Assembly: GCA_965263045.1 (NCBI GenBank)
Contig: CBDHGK010000041.1
Location: 2,604,001-2,668,000 of the forward strand
Length of the DNA stretch: 64,000 bases
Origin: G963664115 sp965263045
Lineage (GTDB): Bacteria; Acidobacteriota; Terriglobia; 20CM-2-55-15
Direction: 5' to 3'
Part shown: positions 27,553-36,315 of the stretch, one piece after another
Position numbering within the stretch: position 1 is the stretch's first letter
How the letters are laid out: the number at the start of each line of letters is the position of its first letter
Program-made: the position numbers and the translations under genes
The notes under the pieces: model-generated
Database searches by the model: none
Seen by the model: the letters and a program-made list of their open reading frames with translations, nothing else
What the model was told of the DNA's origin: nothing

Positions 27553-28716
27553 CTAGCGCTGGTCGGAAACGATCACGCCTTCCTTGATCGTCATCCTGAC
27601 GTCGAGGAAATTCCAGTAGCCCTCGAGCGGATCGCCGCCCAGAAGCACGATATCCGCCAGTTTTCCGGCTTCCAGAGTTCCAAGTTCGTCCTCCATGTCG
27701 ATGAATGCGGCGGTGTTCGGCCCCATCAGCTTCACGAGATCCGTCGGGGAGAAAACGAGGTTGAGGGATTTTAACTCGTGCGCCAGTCCGTCCTTCGGAA
27801 GATATCCCGAGTCCGTTCCGTAACCAAAGGTCACGCCCGCATCCCATAGAGTCCGGGCGTTGACGACCTTTTCGCCGGCCGCATTCGATCCCGTCCCGAG
27901 GATTTCCTCCGGCCAGGGCGCTCCGTTTCGAAACGTCGGGACATTGTCGTTGTTGTACACGTCGAAAAGCGGCACCGCAAAGCCGACGGTCGACAGGTTT
28001 TCGATGCCGGCGTCGGCCACCATCCGGGCATCCTCGGGAGTCATGAAGCTGTTATGGGGCGTGTGGACCAGCTTGGCCGCACCCGCCTCGACCGCCGCGA
28101 TCATGGCCGGCACGTTCACCGCATGCACCATCACCTGCAGACCGACCATGTGTCCCTCATCCACGATCGCCTCGAGGACTGGCTTATCTTCAGCCTCGAT
28201 GCGGGCCTTGATGATGTCCACCCCGGCGTCGGCGAGCGTCCGCACTTGAGCGCGTGCCATTTCAGGAGTCGGAAAGTTTCCGGGGTCCGCCCTTCCGGAT
28301 GTAATGATGCGCGGACCGACGAGTTCACCGTCCGCGATCCGGCGCTTCAACTCCACGATATCCGGAGGTCGTCCGCCACCCTCCATCAGGGTGGTGTAGC
28401 CGGCATCGAGAAACTGCTGCATTCGAACGACACTTTCCTGTTCGAAGTTTCTGCCCATGATGTGTCTGTGGCCGTCGATATACGCCGGCATCGCGTTCAG
28501 CCCCCGGGCGTCGATTTCCGTCAGCCCGGTAGCGGTCGCACCGGCGCCGATCGATTCGATCCGACCGTTCCGGACGACGATGTTTCCGCGCTCAATGACT
28601 CCATTGGCGTCGACAATCCGGGCATTCCGGATCAGAAGATCCTGAGCCGTCAGATCTCCAGGAACGCCGGCGTACCCCAGGAAAGCAAGACAGAAAAAAG
28701 TGAACCAACGTTTCAT
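27553..28716 (-). CDS. Exported amidohydrolase (tandem copy 1)
   Basis: A 387-residue metal-dependent hydrolase with a signal peptide (FFCLAFLGYAGVPGDLTAQ). Amidohydrolase features: DLLIRNARIVDANGVIERGN (N-terminal beta domain), PAYIDGHRHIMG (HxH metal site), QVMVHAVNVPAMIAAVEAGA, TFGYGTDSGYLP (late Asp ligand) and LEAGKLADIVLLGGDPLEGY. ATG 28716 has GAGGAGG upstream; the frame opens at 28917 without support. It is closely related along its whole length to the gene upstream (28892-30073), a clear tandem duplication. It may act on cyclic amides or dipeptides, but the substrate is unknown. Confidence 0.86.
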   Translation of the reverse strand: MKRWFTFFCLAFLGYAGVPGDLTAQDLLIRNARIVDANGVIERGNIVVRNGRIESIGAGATATGLTEIDARGLNAMPAYIDGHRHIMGRNFEQESVVRMQQFLDAGYTTLMEGGGRPPDIVELKRRIADGELVGPRIITSGRADPGNFPTPEMARAQVRTLADAGVDIIKARIEAEDKPVLEAIVDEGHMVGLQVMVHAVNVPAMIAAVEAGAAKLVHTPHNSFMTPEDARMVADAGIENLSTVGFAVPLFDVYNNDNVPTFRNGAPWPEEILGTGSNAAGEKVVNARTLWDAGVTFGYGTDSGYLPKDGLAHELKSLNLVFSPTDLVKLMGPNTAAFIDMEDELGTLEAGKLADIVLLGGDPLEGYWNFLDVRMTIKEGVIVSDQR

Positions 28717-28891
28717 TCGCGTCGTCCTCCTCGGAAAAGTCCATATCAGAGATCCGCAAATCATACCCCAGACCGACTGAAACTTGAGGTCGGGGCGGTT
28801 GGAGGGGGGGCAAACCAAACAAAGGACGGGAACCGATCTTCGAGATCGGCCCCCACTCTTGTAGGCATCTGTCGATCTCGACCGGAGGCGA

Positions 28892-30073
28892 CTACCGTTG
28901 ATCGGAAACGACGACACCTTCCTTAATAGTCATTTTGACGTTCAGGTAGTTCCAGTAACCTTCCAAGGGGTCGCCGCCGAGAAGCACGATATCCGCCAGC
29001 TTGCCCGTGTCCAGGGTTCCGAGATCGTCGCTCATGTCGACAAATGCCGCTGAACCCGGGCCCATCAGCTTGACAAGGTCGAGGGGAGAGAACATCAGAT
29101 TGAGCGCACGGAGTTCGTGCTGCAGTCCGGCTCTCGGCAGATACCCGGTATCGGTGCCATAACCATAAAGAACGCCCGCATCCCACAGCGTGCGCGCATT
29201 TACGGCCTTCTCGCCGGCCGCGTTCGAGCCGGTCCCCGTAATTTCCTCAGGCCATGGGTTGCCATCGCGAAAGGTAGGAACGTTGTCGTTGTTGAAGATA
29301 TCGAACAGCGGAACGGCAAAGCCGATCGTGGACGCATTCTCGATTCCGGCCCCGGCGACCGCCTGCGCTTCTTCGGGGGTCATGAAACTGTCATGGGGCG
29401 TGTGCACGAGCTTGTCGACACCGGCTTCCACGGCCGCGTTCATCGCCGGCACGGTCACCGCATGCGCCATCACCTGCAGGCCGACACGGTGCGCCTCCTC
29501 GATGAGGGCCCGGAGCACCTCCCGCTCGGTGCCGGCCGCCGTAATGTTGATGCTGGTCTTGATGATATCGACTCCAGCCTCAGCTCCGGCGCGGACCTGT
29601 TCCCGAGCTTCATCGGCGCTGCGGTTTGTATTCGCGCGCGCGGATGTGATGATGCGCGGACCCACCAGCTGACCCCCCTCGATGCGGCGCTTCAGTTCCG
29701 TAATGCCCGGAGGCCGACCGCCCCCTTCCATCAGCGTTGTGAAGCCCGCGTCGAGAAACTCCTGCATTCGGACGACCGATTGATTGTCAAACCAACCATC
29801 GGCCTCACCGCGGATGATGTGACGGTGGCCGTCTATAAATGCCGGCATGGCCGTCATACCTTCGGCATCGATTTCCCTCAGCCCCTCGGCCCGCGCTCCC
29901 GCCCCGAGGGAGGCGATGCGTCCACCTCGGATGACGATGTTGCCGCGTTCGATCACCCGGTTGACATCCACAATCCGGACGTTCCGGATCAGAAGATCCT
30001 GGGCGTCAACGTCCCCCGCGATAACGGCATTCCACACGAATCCGAGGCACAGCAGCGTTAGCATCCGTTTCAT
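28892..30073 (-). CDS. Exported amidohydrolase (tandem copy 2)
   Basis: A 393-residue paralogue of the downstream gene with the same layout: signal peptide ending GDVDAQ, then DLLIRNVRIVDVNRVIERGN, PAFIDGHRHIIRGEADG, QVMAHAVTVPAMNAAVEAGV, LYGYGTDTGYLPRAG and LDTGKLADIVLLGGDPLEGY. Both end WNYLNVKMTIKEGVVVSDQR or nearly so. The insert after HRHI and the region IKTSINITAAGTEREVLRAL differ most, suggesting diverged substrate pockets. ATG 30073 is preceded by AAGGATTGAGAGA. A 175-bp gap separates the two copies; co-transcription is likely. Confidence 0.86.
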   Translation of the reverse strand: MKRMLTLLCLGFVWNAVIAGDVDAQDLLIRNVRIVDVNRVIERGNIVIRGGRIASLGAGARAEGLREIDAEGMTAMPAFIDGHRHIIRGEADGWFDNQSVVRMQEFLDAGFTTLMEGGGRPPGITELKRRIEGGQLVGPRIITSARANTNRSADEAREQVRAGAEAGVDIIKTSINITAAGTEREVLRALIEEAHRVGLQVMAHAVTVPAMNAAVEAGVDKLVHTPHDSFMTPEEAQAVAGAGIENASTIGFAVPLFDIFNNDNVPTFRDGNPWPEEITGTGSNAAGEKAVNARTLWDAGVLYGYGTDTGYLPRAGLQHELRALNLMFSPLDLVKLMGPGSAAFVDMSDDLGTLDTGKLADIVLLGGDPLEGYWNYLNVKMTIKEGVVVSDQR

Positions 30074-30212
30074 TCTCTCAATCCTTTTGTTCGAAGTCTT
30101 CTGGTCGTGCCCAAAATAGTCAGGCGGCGTCATGGCTCGATCGGAAAATTCCCGACCGGGGGCGCCGGTAGCGGACCCGCCGCTTCTATGGATCGCACCG
30201 CCTGTGACAGAA

Positions 30213-31127
30213 CTAAGGCGCCTGGGTCTCAGAGGCGATCTTTTCGTGTATCACGGTCAAGACCGAATCAAACCACGCGTCGATCGTTGCGGATGCGAGG
30301 ACGCCCGGATGCGCTCCATCTCCCCGGGTTGACAGGCCGTTCTCAATATCAGTGAGAGTGCCGGGCATCAGCCACGGGTGATTCGGCAGCATGGCCTCCC
30401 ATGGACCCAGAGCCTTGAGCCGTTCGACGCTGCTGAGAAACGTCAGCGTTATCTCAGGACTCATGTTCATTCCCAGCCCTCCGGGACTGAGCGCGCGGTA
30501 GGAGTTCTCACCATCCCGAACCTCATACTCGATCGAAGTCGAACCGGGTGTATGTCCCGGGGTGAGGTAGAACGTAAACGTCGTATTTCCGAGCGTCATC
30601 GTTTCACCGTCTTCGAGGACGATATCCTCGGTGAGTCCAATACCCTCCTGCCCCGCGACGACGCCCCAGTCTCCCTCGGCCATGGCAACCCGGGCTCCGG
30701 ACACTTCCTTGATTCTGGCCGCACCGCCCACATGATCGGTATGCGCATGGGTGATGAAGATGTACTCGATGTCTTCGGGATTGAAACCCAGGGTACGGAT
30801 ATTGTCCAGCACGGCATCACCCGTGTCCGGAAATGTCGAATCGATGAGGACCAGTCCCTCACCCGTATCGATCAGATAGGCGCATACGGTCTGAAGTCCG
30901 ACGTAGTACGCGTTGTCGAATATCTGGAATGGTGCCTTCGATTCCCGTGAAGCGTCCTGGCGTGTGTCGGCCCACGGAGCCCTCCGATTCCAGTTGATGC
31001 GCTCGGGTTGGGGCTCCTCGACGACGTTCGACTCCGTATTCGGTGCCTCTCCAGGTTCCGGACCCGAGCATCCGGTAAGCAACACAATGACCGCACTCGT
31101 CAGGGCAAACTGCCAGCACCTCTCCAT
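30213..31127 (-). CDS. Subclass-B3-like MBL-fold lipoprotein
   Basis: A 304-residue lipoprotein (FALTSAVIVLLTGC, Cys20). The zinc motif IFITHAHTDHVGGAARI has HAHTDH at about 127-132. The later ligands are GHTPGSTSIEYEV and a histidine in LPNHPWLM, the B3 pattern. B3 enzymes include true beta-lactamases as well as lactonase-like hydrolases; without a comparison a resistance role should not be assumed. ATG 31127 is supported by GGAGG; the frame opens at 31172. It heads a minus-strand run with the two amidohydrolases. Confidence 0.84.
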   Translation of the reverse strand: MERCWQFALTSAVIVLLTGCSGPEPGEAPNTESNVVEEPQPERINWNRRAPWADTRQDASRESKAPFQIFDNAYYVGLQTVCAYLIDTGEGLVLIDSTFPDTGDAVLDNIRTLGFNPEDIEYIFITHAHTDHVGGAARIKEVSGARVAMAEGDWGVVAGQEGIGLTEDIVLEDGETMTLGNTTFTFYLTPGHTPGSTSIEYEVRDGENSYRALSPGGLGMNMSPEITLTFLSSVERLKALGPWEAMLPNHPWLMPGTLTDIENGLSTRGDGAHPGVLASATIDAWFDSVLTVIHEKIASETQAP

Positions 31128-31195
31128 GACGCACCTCCAGAGACTTGTTTGTGAGTAAGGGGCAACCATCAATCGCTGTTTCGAAACCCGGTTAG

Positions 31196-32932
31196 CCCGT
31201 ATAGATCACGAGATGGACCAGAAAAGGCCGCCCTGTTTGGCATAAAGCGTTTGACAAGAACGTTTCAGACACCAAACAAAGGCGGCCCTTATGACGACAG
31301 AGTGTAACCAAACCACGTTTGAATTTCACGGACTTAATCAACGAAAAGTGAAGGCTCGATTCGACGGAGGGAAGATCACTTCCGACGCGGGTGTCCTGCT
31401 GTTGCGGGAGGTCGAAAAACGGACCGGGTTGATCGATGGACTGGCCGAATGTTTCGCCGATCACCGGGACCCGCGATTGATCGAGCACACGGTGAAAGAA
31501 TTGATTGGGCAACGGGTGTATGGCCTGTGTCTGGGATATGAAGACCTGAACGATCACGACCAACTACGCACCGATCCGATGCTGGCCGTGGCGGTGGATA
31601 AGGCCGATCCGCTGGGAGGCAACCGACGGCAGGCCAGCGACCGGGGAAAGGCTCTGGCGGCCAAGTGCACACTGAATCGGCTGGAGTTGACTGGGGCTGA
31701 AGTCGGCGGGGAGGAGCGATACAAGAAGATTGCGATGGATACGGACCAGGTCGACCGCTGGATGGTCGATGCCTTCATCGCAGCCTTTGAATCGGCGCCT
31801 GAAGAAATCATTCTGGACCTCGATGCCACCGACGATCCGATCCACGGGCAACAAGAGGGACGATTCTTTCATGGCTACTACGGCAACTACTGTTATCTGC
31901 CGTTGTACATCTTCTCGGGTGAGCATCTGCTGTGCGCCCGATTACGGCGCTCCAATATCGATGGCGCGGCCGGATCGGTTGAGGAACTGACCCGCATCAT
32001 CGGACAGATCCGGAAGAGCTGGCCGGATGTGTCGATCATCGTCCGTGGAGACTCCGGCTTCTGCAGAGATGACTTACTGACCTGGTGTGAATCCCATCAG
32101 GTGGATTACGTGGTGGGATTGGCCAAGAACGAGCGACTCAAGAAGGATATCGCTGAAGCCATGGCTCAGGCGAAATCGGAGTTCGAATCCACCGGTCAAT
32201 CGGCACGGGTATTTAAGGACTTCCGCTATCGCACACGAGACAGTTGGAGCCAACAACGGCGCGTCGTGGGCAAGGCCGAGGTTCTGGCCAAGGGCGCCAA
32301 TCCCCGATTCATCGTCACATCGCTGTCACCAGAACGTTGGGAGGCCCGTGCGCTATACGAGGATCTCTACTGTGCGCGCGGCGACATGGAGAACCGGATC
32401 AAAGAGCAACAACTGGATCTGTTTGCCGACCGCACCAGCGCGTCCACCATGCGCGCCAATCAACTCCGACTCTATCTGTCTTCGGCCGCCTACATGATCA
32501 TGCATGCACTGCGCCGACTCGGACTCCACAATACCGAACTGGCGCGGGCTCAATGCGGCACGATCCGGCTGAAGCTGCTCAAGATCGGTGCCCGAATCCG
32601 GTTCACGGTCCGCAACGTCTGGGTGTCGATGGCTGAAGCCTGTCCCTACGCCGAAGTCTTCACCGCCGTTGTGCGCAACCTACAGGCGATGCCACTGCGA
32701 TGCTGACGCCGACGCTCCCGCTTCGTCCCTGAATTCGATTTGATTATCCAGTCCGAGCCGAGGTGTGTCTGATTGCGGCCAACCACGCTCTCTCGAGCAC
32801 GAAAATCCCCTTTTCATGTCGCCAAAACCTTCTCGCTTCACCCGAAGACCCTCCCCCACACCCCATCTCGCGTCCGCCGATGAGTCTTTCATGCAAAATC
32901 GCGATCAAGCGTCGCTTGGTGATCCATGCGGG
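31196..32932 (+). mobile_element. IS1380-family element, type B, copy 2
   Basis: A 1737-bp copy in the opposite orientation to copy 1, flanked by TTAG (31192-31195, 32933-32936). Ends: CCCGTATAGATCACG / (complement) CCCGCATGGATCACC. The sequence directly after the right TTAG is the terminal repeat of a MITE-B, so, as with copy 1, the IS landed at the target site of a MITE. Confidence 0.93.
31291..32706 (+). CDS. IS1380-family transposase (type B, copy 2)
   Basis: A 471-residue transposase of the same length as copy 1 and very similar. The differences are spread over the protein (GLIDG versus GLVGG; AAKCTLNR versus AGKCTLNR; LHNTELARA versus LQGTELARA). The three catalytic regions (DLDATDDP, RGDSGFCRDD, RGDMENRIKEQ) are unchanged in both, consistent with both having been under selection rather than decaying. 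Confidence 0.93.
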   Translation: MTTECNQTTFEFHGLNQRKVKARFDGGKITSDAGVLLLREVEKRTGLIDGLAECFADHRDPRLIEHTVKELIGQRVYGLCLGYEDLNDHDQLRTDPMLAVAVDKADPLGGNRRQASDRGKALAAKCTLNRLELTGAEVGGEERYKKIAMDTDQVDRWMVDAFIAAFESAPEEIILDLDATDDPIHGQQEGRFFHGYYGNYCYLPLYIFSGEHLLCARLRRSNIDGAAGSVEELTRIIGQIRKSWPDVSIIVRGDSGFCRDDLLTWCESHQVDYVVGLAKNERLKKDIAEAMAQAKSEFESTGQSARVFKDFRYRTRDSWSQQRRVVGKAEVLAKGANPRFIVTSLSPERWEARALYEDLYCARGDMENRIKEQQLDLFADRTSASTMRANQLRLYLSSAAYMIMHALRRLGLHNTELARAQCGTIRLKLLKIGARIRFTVRNVWVSMAEACPYAEVFTAVVRNLQAMPLRC

Positions 32933-33299
32933 TTAGTGGCCTGTACTACCCGAATCGGGACCAGAGTTCGGATGATACAGGTGACCAGTATAATCAGACA
33001 TCAGCCGCAATTACCATTGATTGGTCGAACCTGGCAGCCCGTGGCAATGGAGCCAGACCGTCAGCCGAATCGAAACCGGCAGACCGTGTGACTGAACAAT
33101 ACTTCCGGATCGTGAAATCGTCTGGGATGGCAATTTGTTTGACACGTGGATTGTGGATGATTAACTTTGGGTCAGACTCCATGACGTTGGTCGGGCTGGA
33201 ATGATTGAAGCGATCTCAGGCGCGCCCAGGATGGGCCCGCTTGCCCATTCTCCTTTAGATAACTAGATAACTAAACCGGCAGTAAAGGAATCTCAACAA
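32933..33299. other. MITE remnants and leader region
   Basis: 32937 onward begins with the family B end TGGCCTGTACTACCCGAATC and then loses similarity. A family-A-like end CAGCCCGTGGCA appears near 33034. These are probably the two ends of an eroded chimeric element. The rest leads to the gene at 33300; no other gene is seen. Confidence 0.5.
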
Positions 33300-34127
33300 A
33301 TGCGATATCACACCTTCAAGCTGGCGCCTGCCCTGGCGCTGGCATTCTTTGTTTCGCTTGCAGCTTGCGTCGAGGCTGAAACCCCGTCCGCACAGGACAC
33401 CGATAGCCAGCCATATGATGCGCGTGATTTATCCGGCGTCTGGATGTTGACGGAAGGGACCAACGCGTTTGCAGGTTTTGGACCCGAGAACCGGCCGCCC
33501 CTGACGCCGCAGGCGGAGGAGATCATGAGCGGGCGCATTCCTCCACGAACGGTCGATTATCCCCATCTTTCGAACGACCCTGAGTACGAGTGCAATCCGG
33601 CGGGCTTTCCAAAGCTCTTTTTCGATGCCGAGCCGACGGAAATCATGCAGATGGACGACAGGCTGATTCAGGTCTTCCAGTGGGAAGGGCGGCTCCGCTA
33701 CATCTGGATCGACGGACGCGAGCTGCCGTCGGGAGAAGCCCTCGATAACCTCGGGCCGGCCTGGTACGGGCACTCTGTGGGCGAATGGGAAGGGGACACG
33801 CTGGTGGTCAACACGACGGGGCTCGAAGATCGGGCATGGCTCGATCGGCCGGGGCATCCGAAGAGCTTTGACGCACGGATCGAAGAGCGCTATACGCGTC
33901 TCGACGCCGATAATGTGGAAGTACTCCTGACTCTTTACGATCCGGACAACTATACCGCGCCCTGGGAGGCCACCCGGAGAGTCTTCACGCGCCAGCCGGA
34001 AGAGAACTACAGTTTTTTTGGGTGGAAAGGGATATTTTCAGGAATCACGGAGTCGATCTGCGCTCCCATGAACGAGGTCGAGGGCTACAACGAACGATTT
34101 CGGGACCCGGGCGCTCCCGCGCAGTAG
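33300..34127 (+). CDS. Lipoprotein of an unnamed family paired with DUF6152
   Basis: A 275-residue predicted lipoprotein (ALALAFFVSLAAC). Readable conserved blocks are DLSGVW, PLTPQAEE, NDPEYECNPAGFPKLFFD, LIQVFQWEGRLRYIWIDGRE and YGHSVGEWEGDTLVVNTTGL. The last is a strong family hallmark shared with the protein at 34560-35390 and with the remnant family at 37723. The fold is probably a beta barrel or sandwich; the function is unknown. It converges on the DUF6152 gene at 34152-34538. Its relatives sit beside DUF6152 genes on both sides, which suggests a shared role at the cell surface. Confidence 0.7.
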   Translation: MRYHTFKLAPALALAFFVSLAACVEAETPSAQDTDSQPYDARDLSGVWMLTEGTNAFAGFGPENRPPLTPQAEEIMSGRIPPRTVDYPHLSNDPEYECNPAGFPKLFFDAEPTEIMQMDDRLIQVFQWEGRLRYIWIDGRELPSGEALDNLGPAWYGHSVGEWEGDTLVVNTTGLEDRAWLDRPGHPKSFDARIEERYTRLDADNVEVLLTLYDPDNYTAPWEATRRVFTRQPEENYSFFGWKGIFSGITESICAPMNEVEGYNERFRDPGAPAQ

Positions 34128-34151
34128 GCCGGTTGCCCGTTCCGGAAAGCT

Positions 34152-34538
34152 CTAGTCACACTCGCGACACATCATTTCCGAGCCATCCGGGAGAATAACC
34201 CGCACAACGATCGAGGTCGGCGCACCGTTACGGGCGGGATGGACGACGGCAGTGATGACCTGCCCCACTCTGAGCGAGTTACGGTGATAGCCTTCCCGGG
34301 CGAGCTGACTTACACCTCCGTTCTCAAACGCCCAATTGACGACATTGCCATCACCGTCGTCGACGTCCACGTAATATAAAACATGGGGGTTGCGCCAGAC
34401 CACCTCGGTCACCTGGCCCCGCAATGTCAGTTCCTCATCCATTGCATATGTTTGCCCGCGACCGTGATGCGCGAACGCAGGCACAGCGAGCGTTAACACG
34501 GTTGCAACAACGACGGTGAACATGAAGAGTTTTTTCAT
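34152..34538 (-). CDS. DUF6152 family secreted protein
   Basis: A 128-residue exported protein. The signal peptide MKKLFMFTVVVATVLTLAVP is followed by AFA then HHGRG, so the mature protein probably begins with two histidines. The DUF6152 core is seen in LTLRGQVTEVVWRNPHVLYY, VNWAFENGGVSQLAREGYHR and GQVITAVVHPARNG (an OB-like small beta domain). ATG 34538 is preceded by GGAGCG. It lies 21 bp after the next gene on the same strand (34560-35390), likely one transcript. Function unknown; an exposed N-terminal His pair could bind metal (inference). Confidence 0.78.
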   Translation of the reverse strand: MKKLFMFTVVVATVLTLAVPAFAHHGRGQTYAMDEELTLRGQVTEVVWRNPHVLYYVDVDDGDGNVVNWAFENGGVSQLAREGYHRNSLRVGQVITAVVHPARNGAPTSIVVRVILPDGSEMMCRECD

Positions 34539-34559
34539 CGTTCGCTCCATATAAGGGGT

Positions 34560-35390
34560 TCAGCCACCGCGCGGATTGAGGGCGTTCGAGTTCTGAGGCG
34601 CGCAGAGCAATTCGCCCAGGCCCGAGAACAACCCGTACCATCCAAACCACGTCACGTTCTCACGCGGTTCTTTTTTCCACATCTTCGTATCGGACACCCA
34701 CGGTCGCGAGTAGTGTGCCGGATCATAAAGGGTCAATCCCAGCTCGATGGTTTCGGCGTCGACTTTGTTGTAGCGTTCTTCAATCCGCGCTTCAAAACTG
34801 ATCGGGAATCCGTATTGATCCAGCCATTCCCTGTCGTCGAAGCCCACCGTGTTGACCACCAGCGTGTCGCCTTCCCATTCACCCACAGAGTGCCCGTACC
34901 AGGCCGGCCCGAGGTTTTCGAGGTCTTCTCCCGACGGCAGTTCGCGACCGTCCAGCCAGAATTCGCGCATGGCACGGGCCTCCTGCCAGACTTGCAATAC
35001 CCGGTCCGGCAGCATCATGACTTCATGAAAATCGTGGGCAGTATCCAGGAGAATCCGGGGAAAGCCCTTCGGATTACAGGCAAAGGTGGGGTCGTTTGAA
35101 AGCGCCTGATCGTCGATCTCTCGAGAAAGTGGATGCCGATTGTAGCCGGGCGAAGGAATTCTCATCCGCATCACCGCCTCAGCCTCCGCCGTCAGTGGAG
35201 GCATGCTCGCAGGCGGGCCGAAGCCGCGGTTTCCACCCCGCCGGATATAGATTCCGGAAAAATCCCGGGGATCAAATTCGCCCGCAACCTGTTCGGGTTC
35301 GGCACCTGTAACGGCACCCGCAGCCCACACCACCCCGCACAACATCGCACACAGCACAAAACAGGCGCCACCGACCGCGACACTTCGCAT
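34560..35390 (-). CDS. Exported protein of the same unnamed family as 33300
   Basis: A 276-residue secreted protein. I start at ATG 35390 (GGAGG upstream) rather than GTG 35414. The conserved blocks parallel the 33300 protein: DPRDFSGIYIRRGG, PPLTAEAEAVM, SNDPTFACNPKGFPRILLD, YGHSVGEWEGDTLVVNTVGF, DREWLDQYGFPISFEARIEE and FGWYGLFSGLGELLCAP. It ends LNPRGG. It lies between two DUF6152 genes on the same strand (gaps of 21 bp downstream and 74 bp upstream), giving a DUF6152 - this family - DUF6152 operon. Confidence 0.75.
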   Translation of the reverse strand: MRSVAVGGACFVLCAMLCGVVWAAGAVTGAEPEQVAGEFDPRDFSGIYIRRGGNRGFGPPASMPPLTAEAEAVMRMRIPSPGYNRHPLSREIDDQALSNDPTFACNPKGFPRILLDTAHDFHEVMMLPDRVLQVWQEARAMREFWLDGRELPSGEDLENLGPAWYGHSVGEWEGDTLVVNTVGFDDREWLDQYGFPISFEARIEERYNKVDAETIELGLTLYDPAHYSRPWVSDTKMWKKEPRENVTWFGWYGLFSGLGELLCAPQNSNALNPRGG

Positions 35391-35464
35391 CCTCAGCCTC
35401 CCTCCCAGTCTCACCGGAGCCGGGGCGTCCTCGATTCCCTCAAACCATTGTTCAAGCTGGCTCG

Positions 35465-35911
35465 CTAGTCAATCACTTCGCCGGGACGGAGACCCGCTGC
35501 ACCTCGCCGCTCGCCCTGCGGTAAACGACTCCGAAGGAAGATTTCGGTACCGTCGGGCAGAATGAACCCCTGACACAGGCCAATCTTCTTGCCACCCGTA
35601 CCGGGGTTGAAGCGCGCGGTTACCTCGGCACCGACAGGCAGCGAATTCCGTCCGTATCCCAGCCTTGCCAGCTGACTGATGTTGCTGTGTTCGATAGCCC
35701 AGGTCTCGGGATTGCCGTCTTCGTCGGTCGAGTCGAGATAGACTGTGATGTGGGGATTCCTCCATGACACCTCGCTTACGGTCCCCCTTATCTCCACCTC
35801 CTGAGTCGTATCATATGCGTTTCCCCGCCCGTGATGCGCAGACAGCGGCTCTGAGCCGAGACACACTCCGACAACAAAGACGAATGCACATGCGATCAAG
35901 ATCCGCTTCAT
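35465..35911 (-). CDS. DUF6152 family secreted protein, second copy
   Basis: A 148-residue protein. The signal peptide ends SEPLSA and the mature part starts HHGRGNAYDTT, again a double histidine directly after the predicted cleavage site. Core: VEIRGTVSEVSWRNPHITVY, ETWAIEHSNISQLARLGYGR and PVGAEVTARFNPGTGGK. The C-terminal extension RLPQGERRGAAGLRPGEVID is not present in the 34152 paralogue. ATG 35911 is preceded by GGGGGG. First gene of the three-gene minus-strand set. Confidence 0.78.
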   Translation of the reverse strand: MKRILIACAFVFVVGVCLGSEPLSAHHGRGNAYDTTQEVEIRGTVSEVSWRNPHITVYLDSTDEDGNPETWAIEHSNISQLARLGYGRNSLPVGAEVTARFNPGTGGKKIGLCQGFILPDGTEIFLRSRLPQGERRGAAGLRPGEVID

Positions 35912-36315
35912 ATTCCCCCCTAACTAACGGAGTAGCCTGGGAGTTTCGACCTGCCGGCACTCCAGGTTCCACCGATTGTTGAACGCGATTTGACGAAGCT
36001 CATGATAAAAGGCTCTCTGCTCAGGTGTCAAAGGTTTTGCGGACTCTTGGACAAATGAGGGTAAGCCCTGTCATCGCGCAAAGCCATGGGTCCGCTCGCT
36101 TGATTGGGTGTTCGTGACAGCAGGGGTGGTCTACCGCCGCCCGTATTCATTTTTCTGAATTGTGCGCTCGTAGAGCGCAGCTACAGGGGAGAGTTGAATG
36201 GAAAGGCGAATCATCTCCCCCCTGCGTCCCCCGGGCTCAACTCGGGGGCGCACAGGCGTCTTGTTTTCGAAGGACCCGACTGGCCGGATCCACGGATTTG
36301 AAGGCTGATCGCTGT
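35912..36315. other. Intergenic, no gene recognised
   Basis: 404 bp. Small hairpins are present (GCGCTCGTAGAGCGC near 36161-36175; CCCCCGGGCTCAACTCGGGGG near 36228-36248). The second could terminate one of the flanking minus-strand transcripts. No convincing frame. Confidence 0.4.

Noticed and set aside
30213..31127. Calling the B3-like lipoprotein an antibiotic-resistance beta-lactamase
   Set aside because: The fold and ligands fit, but many exported B3-like proteins are not lactamases, and there is no supporting context.
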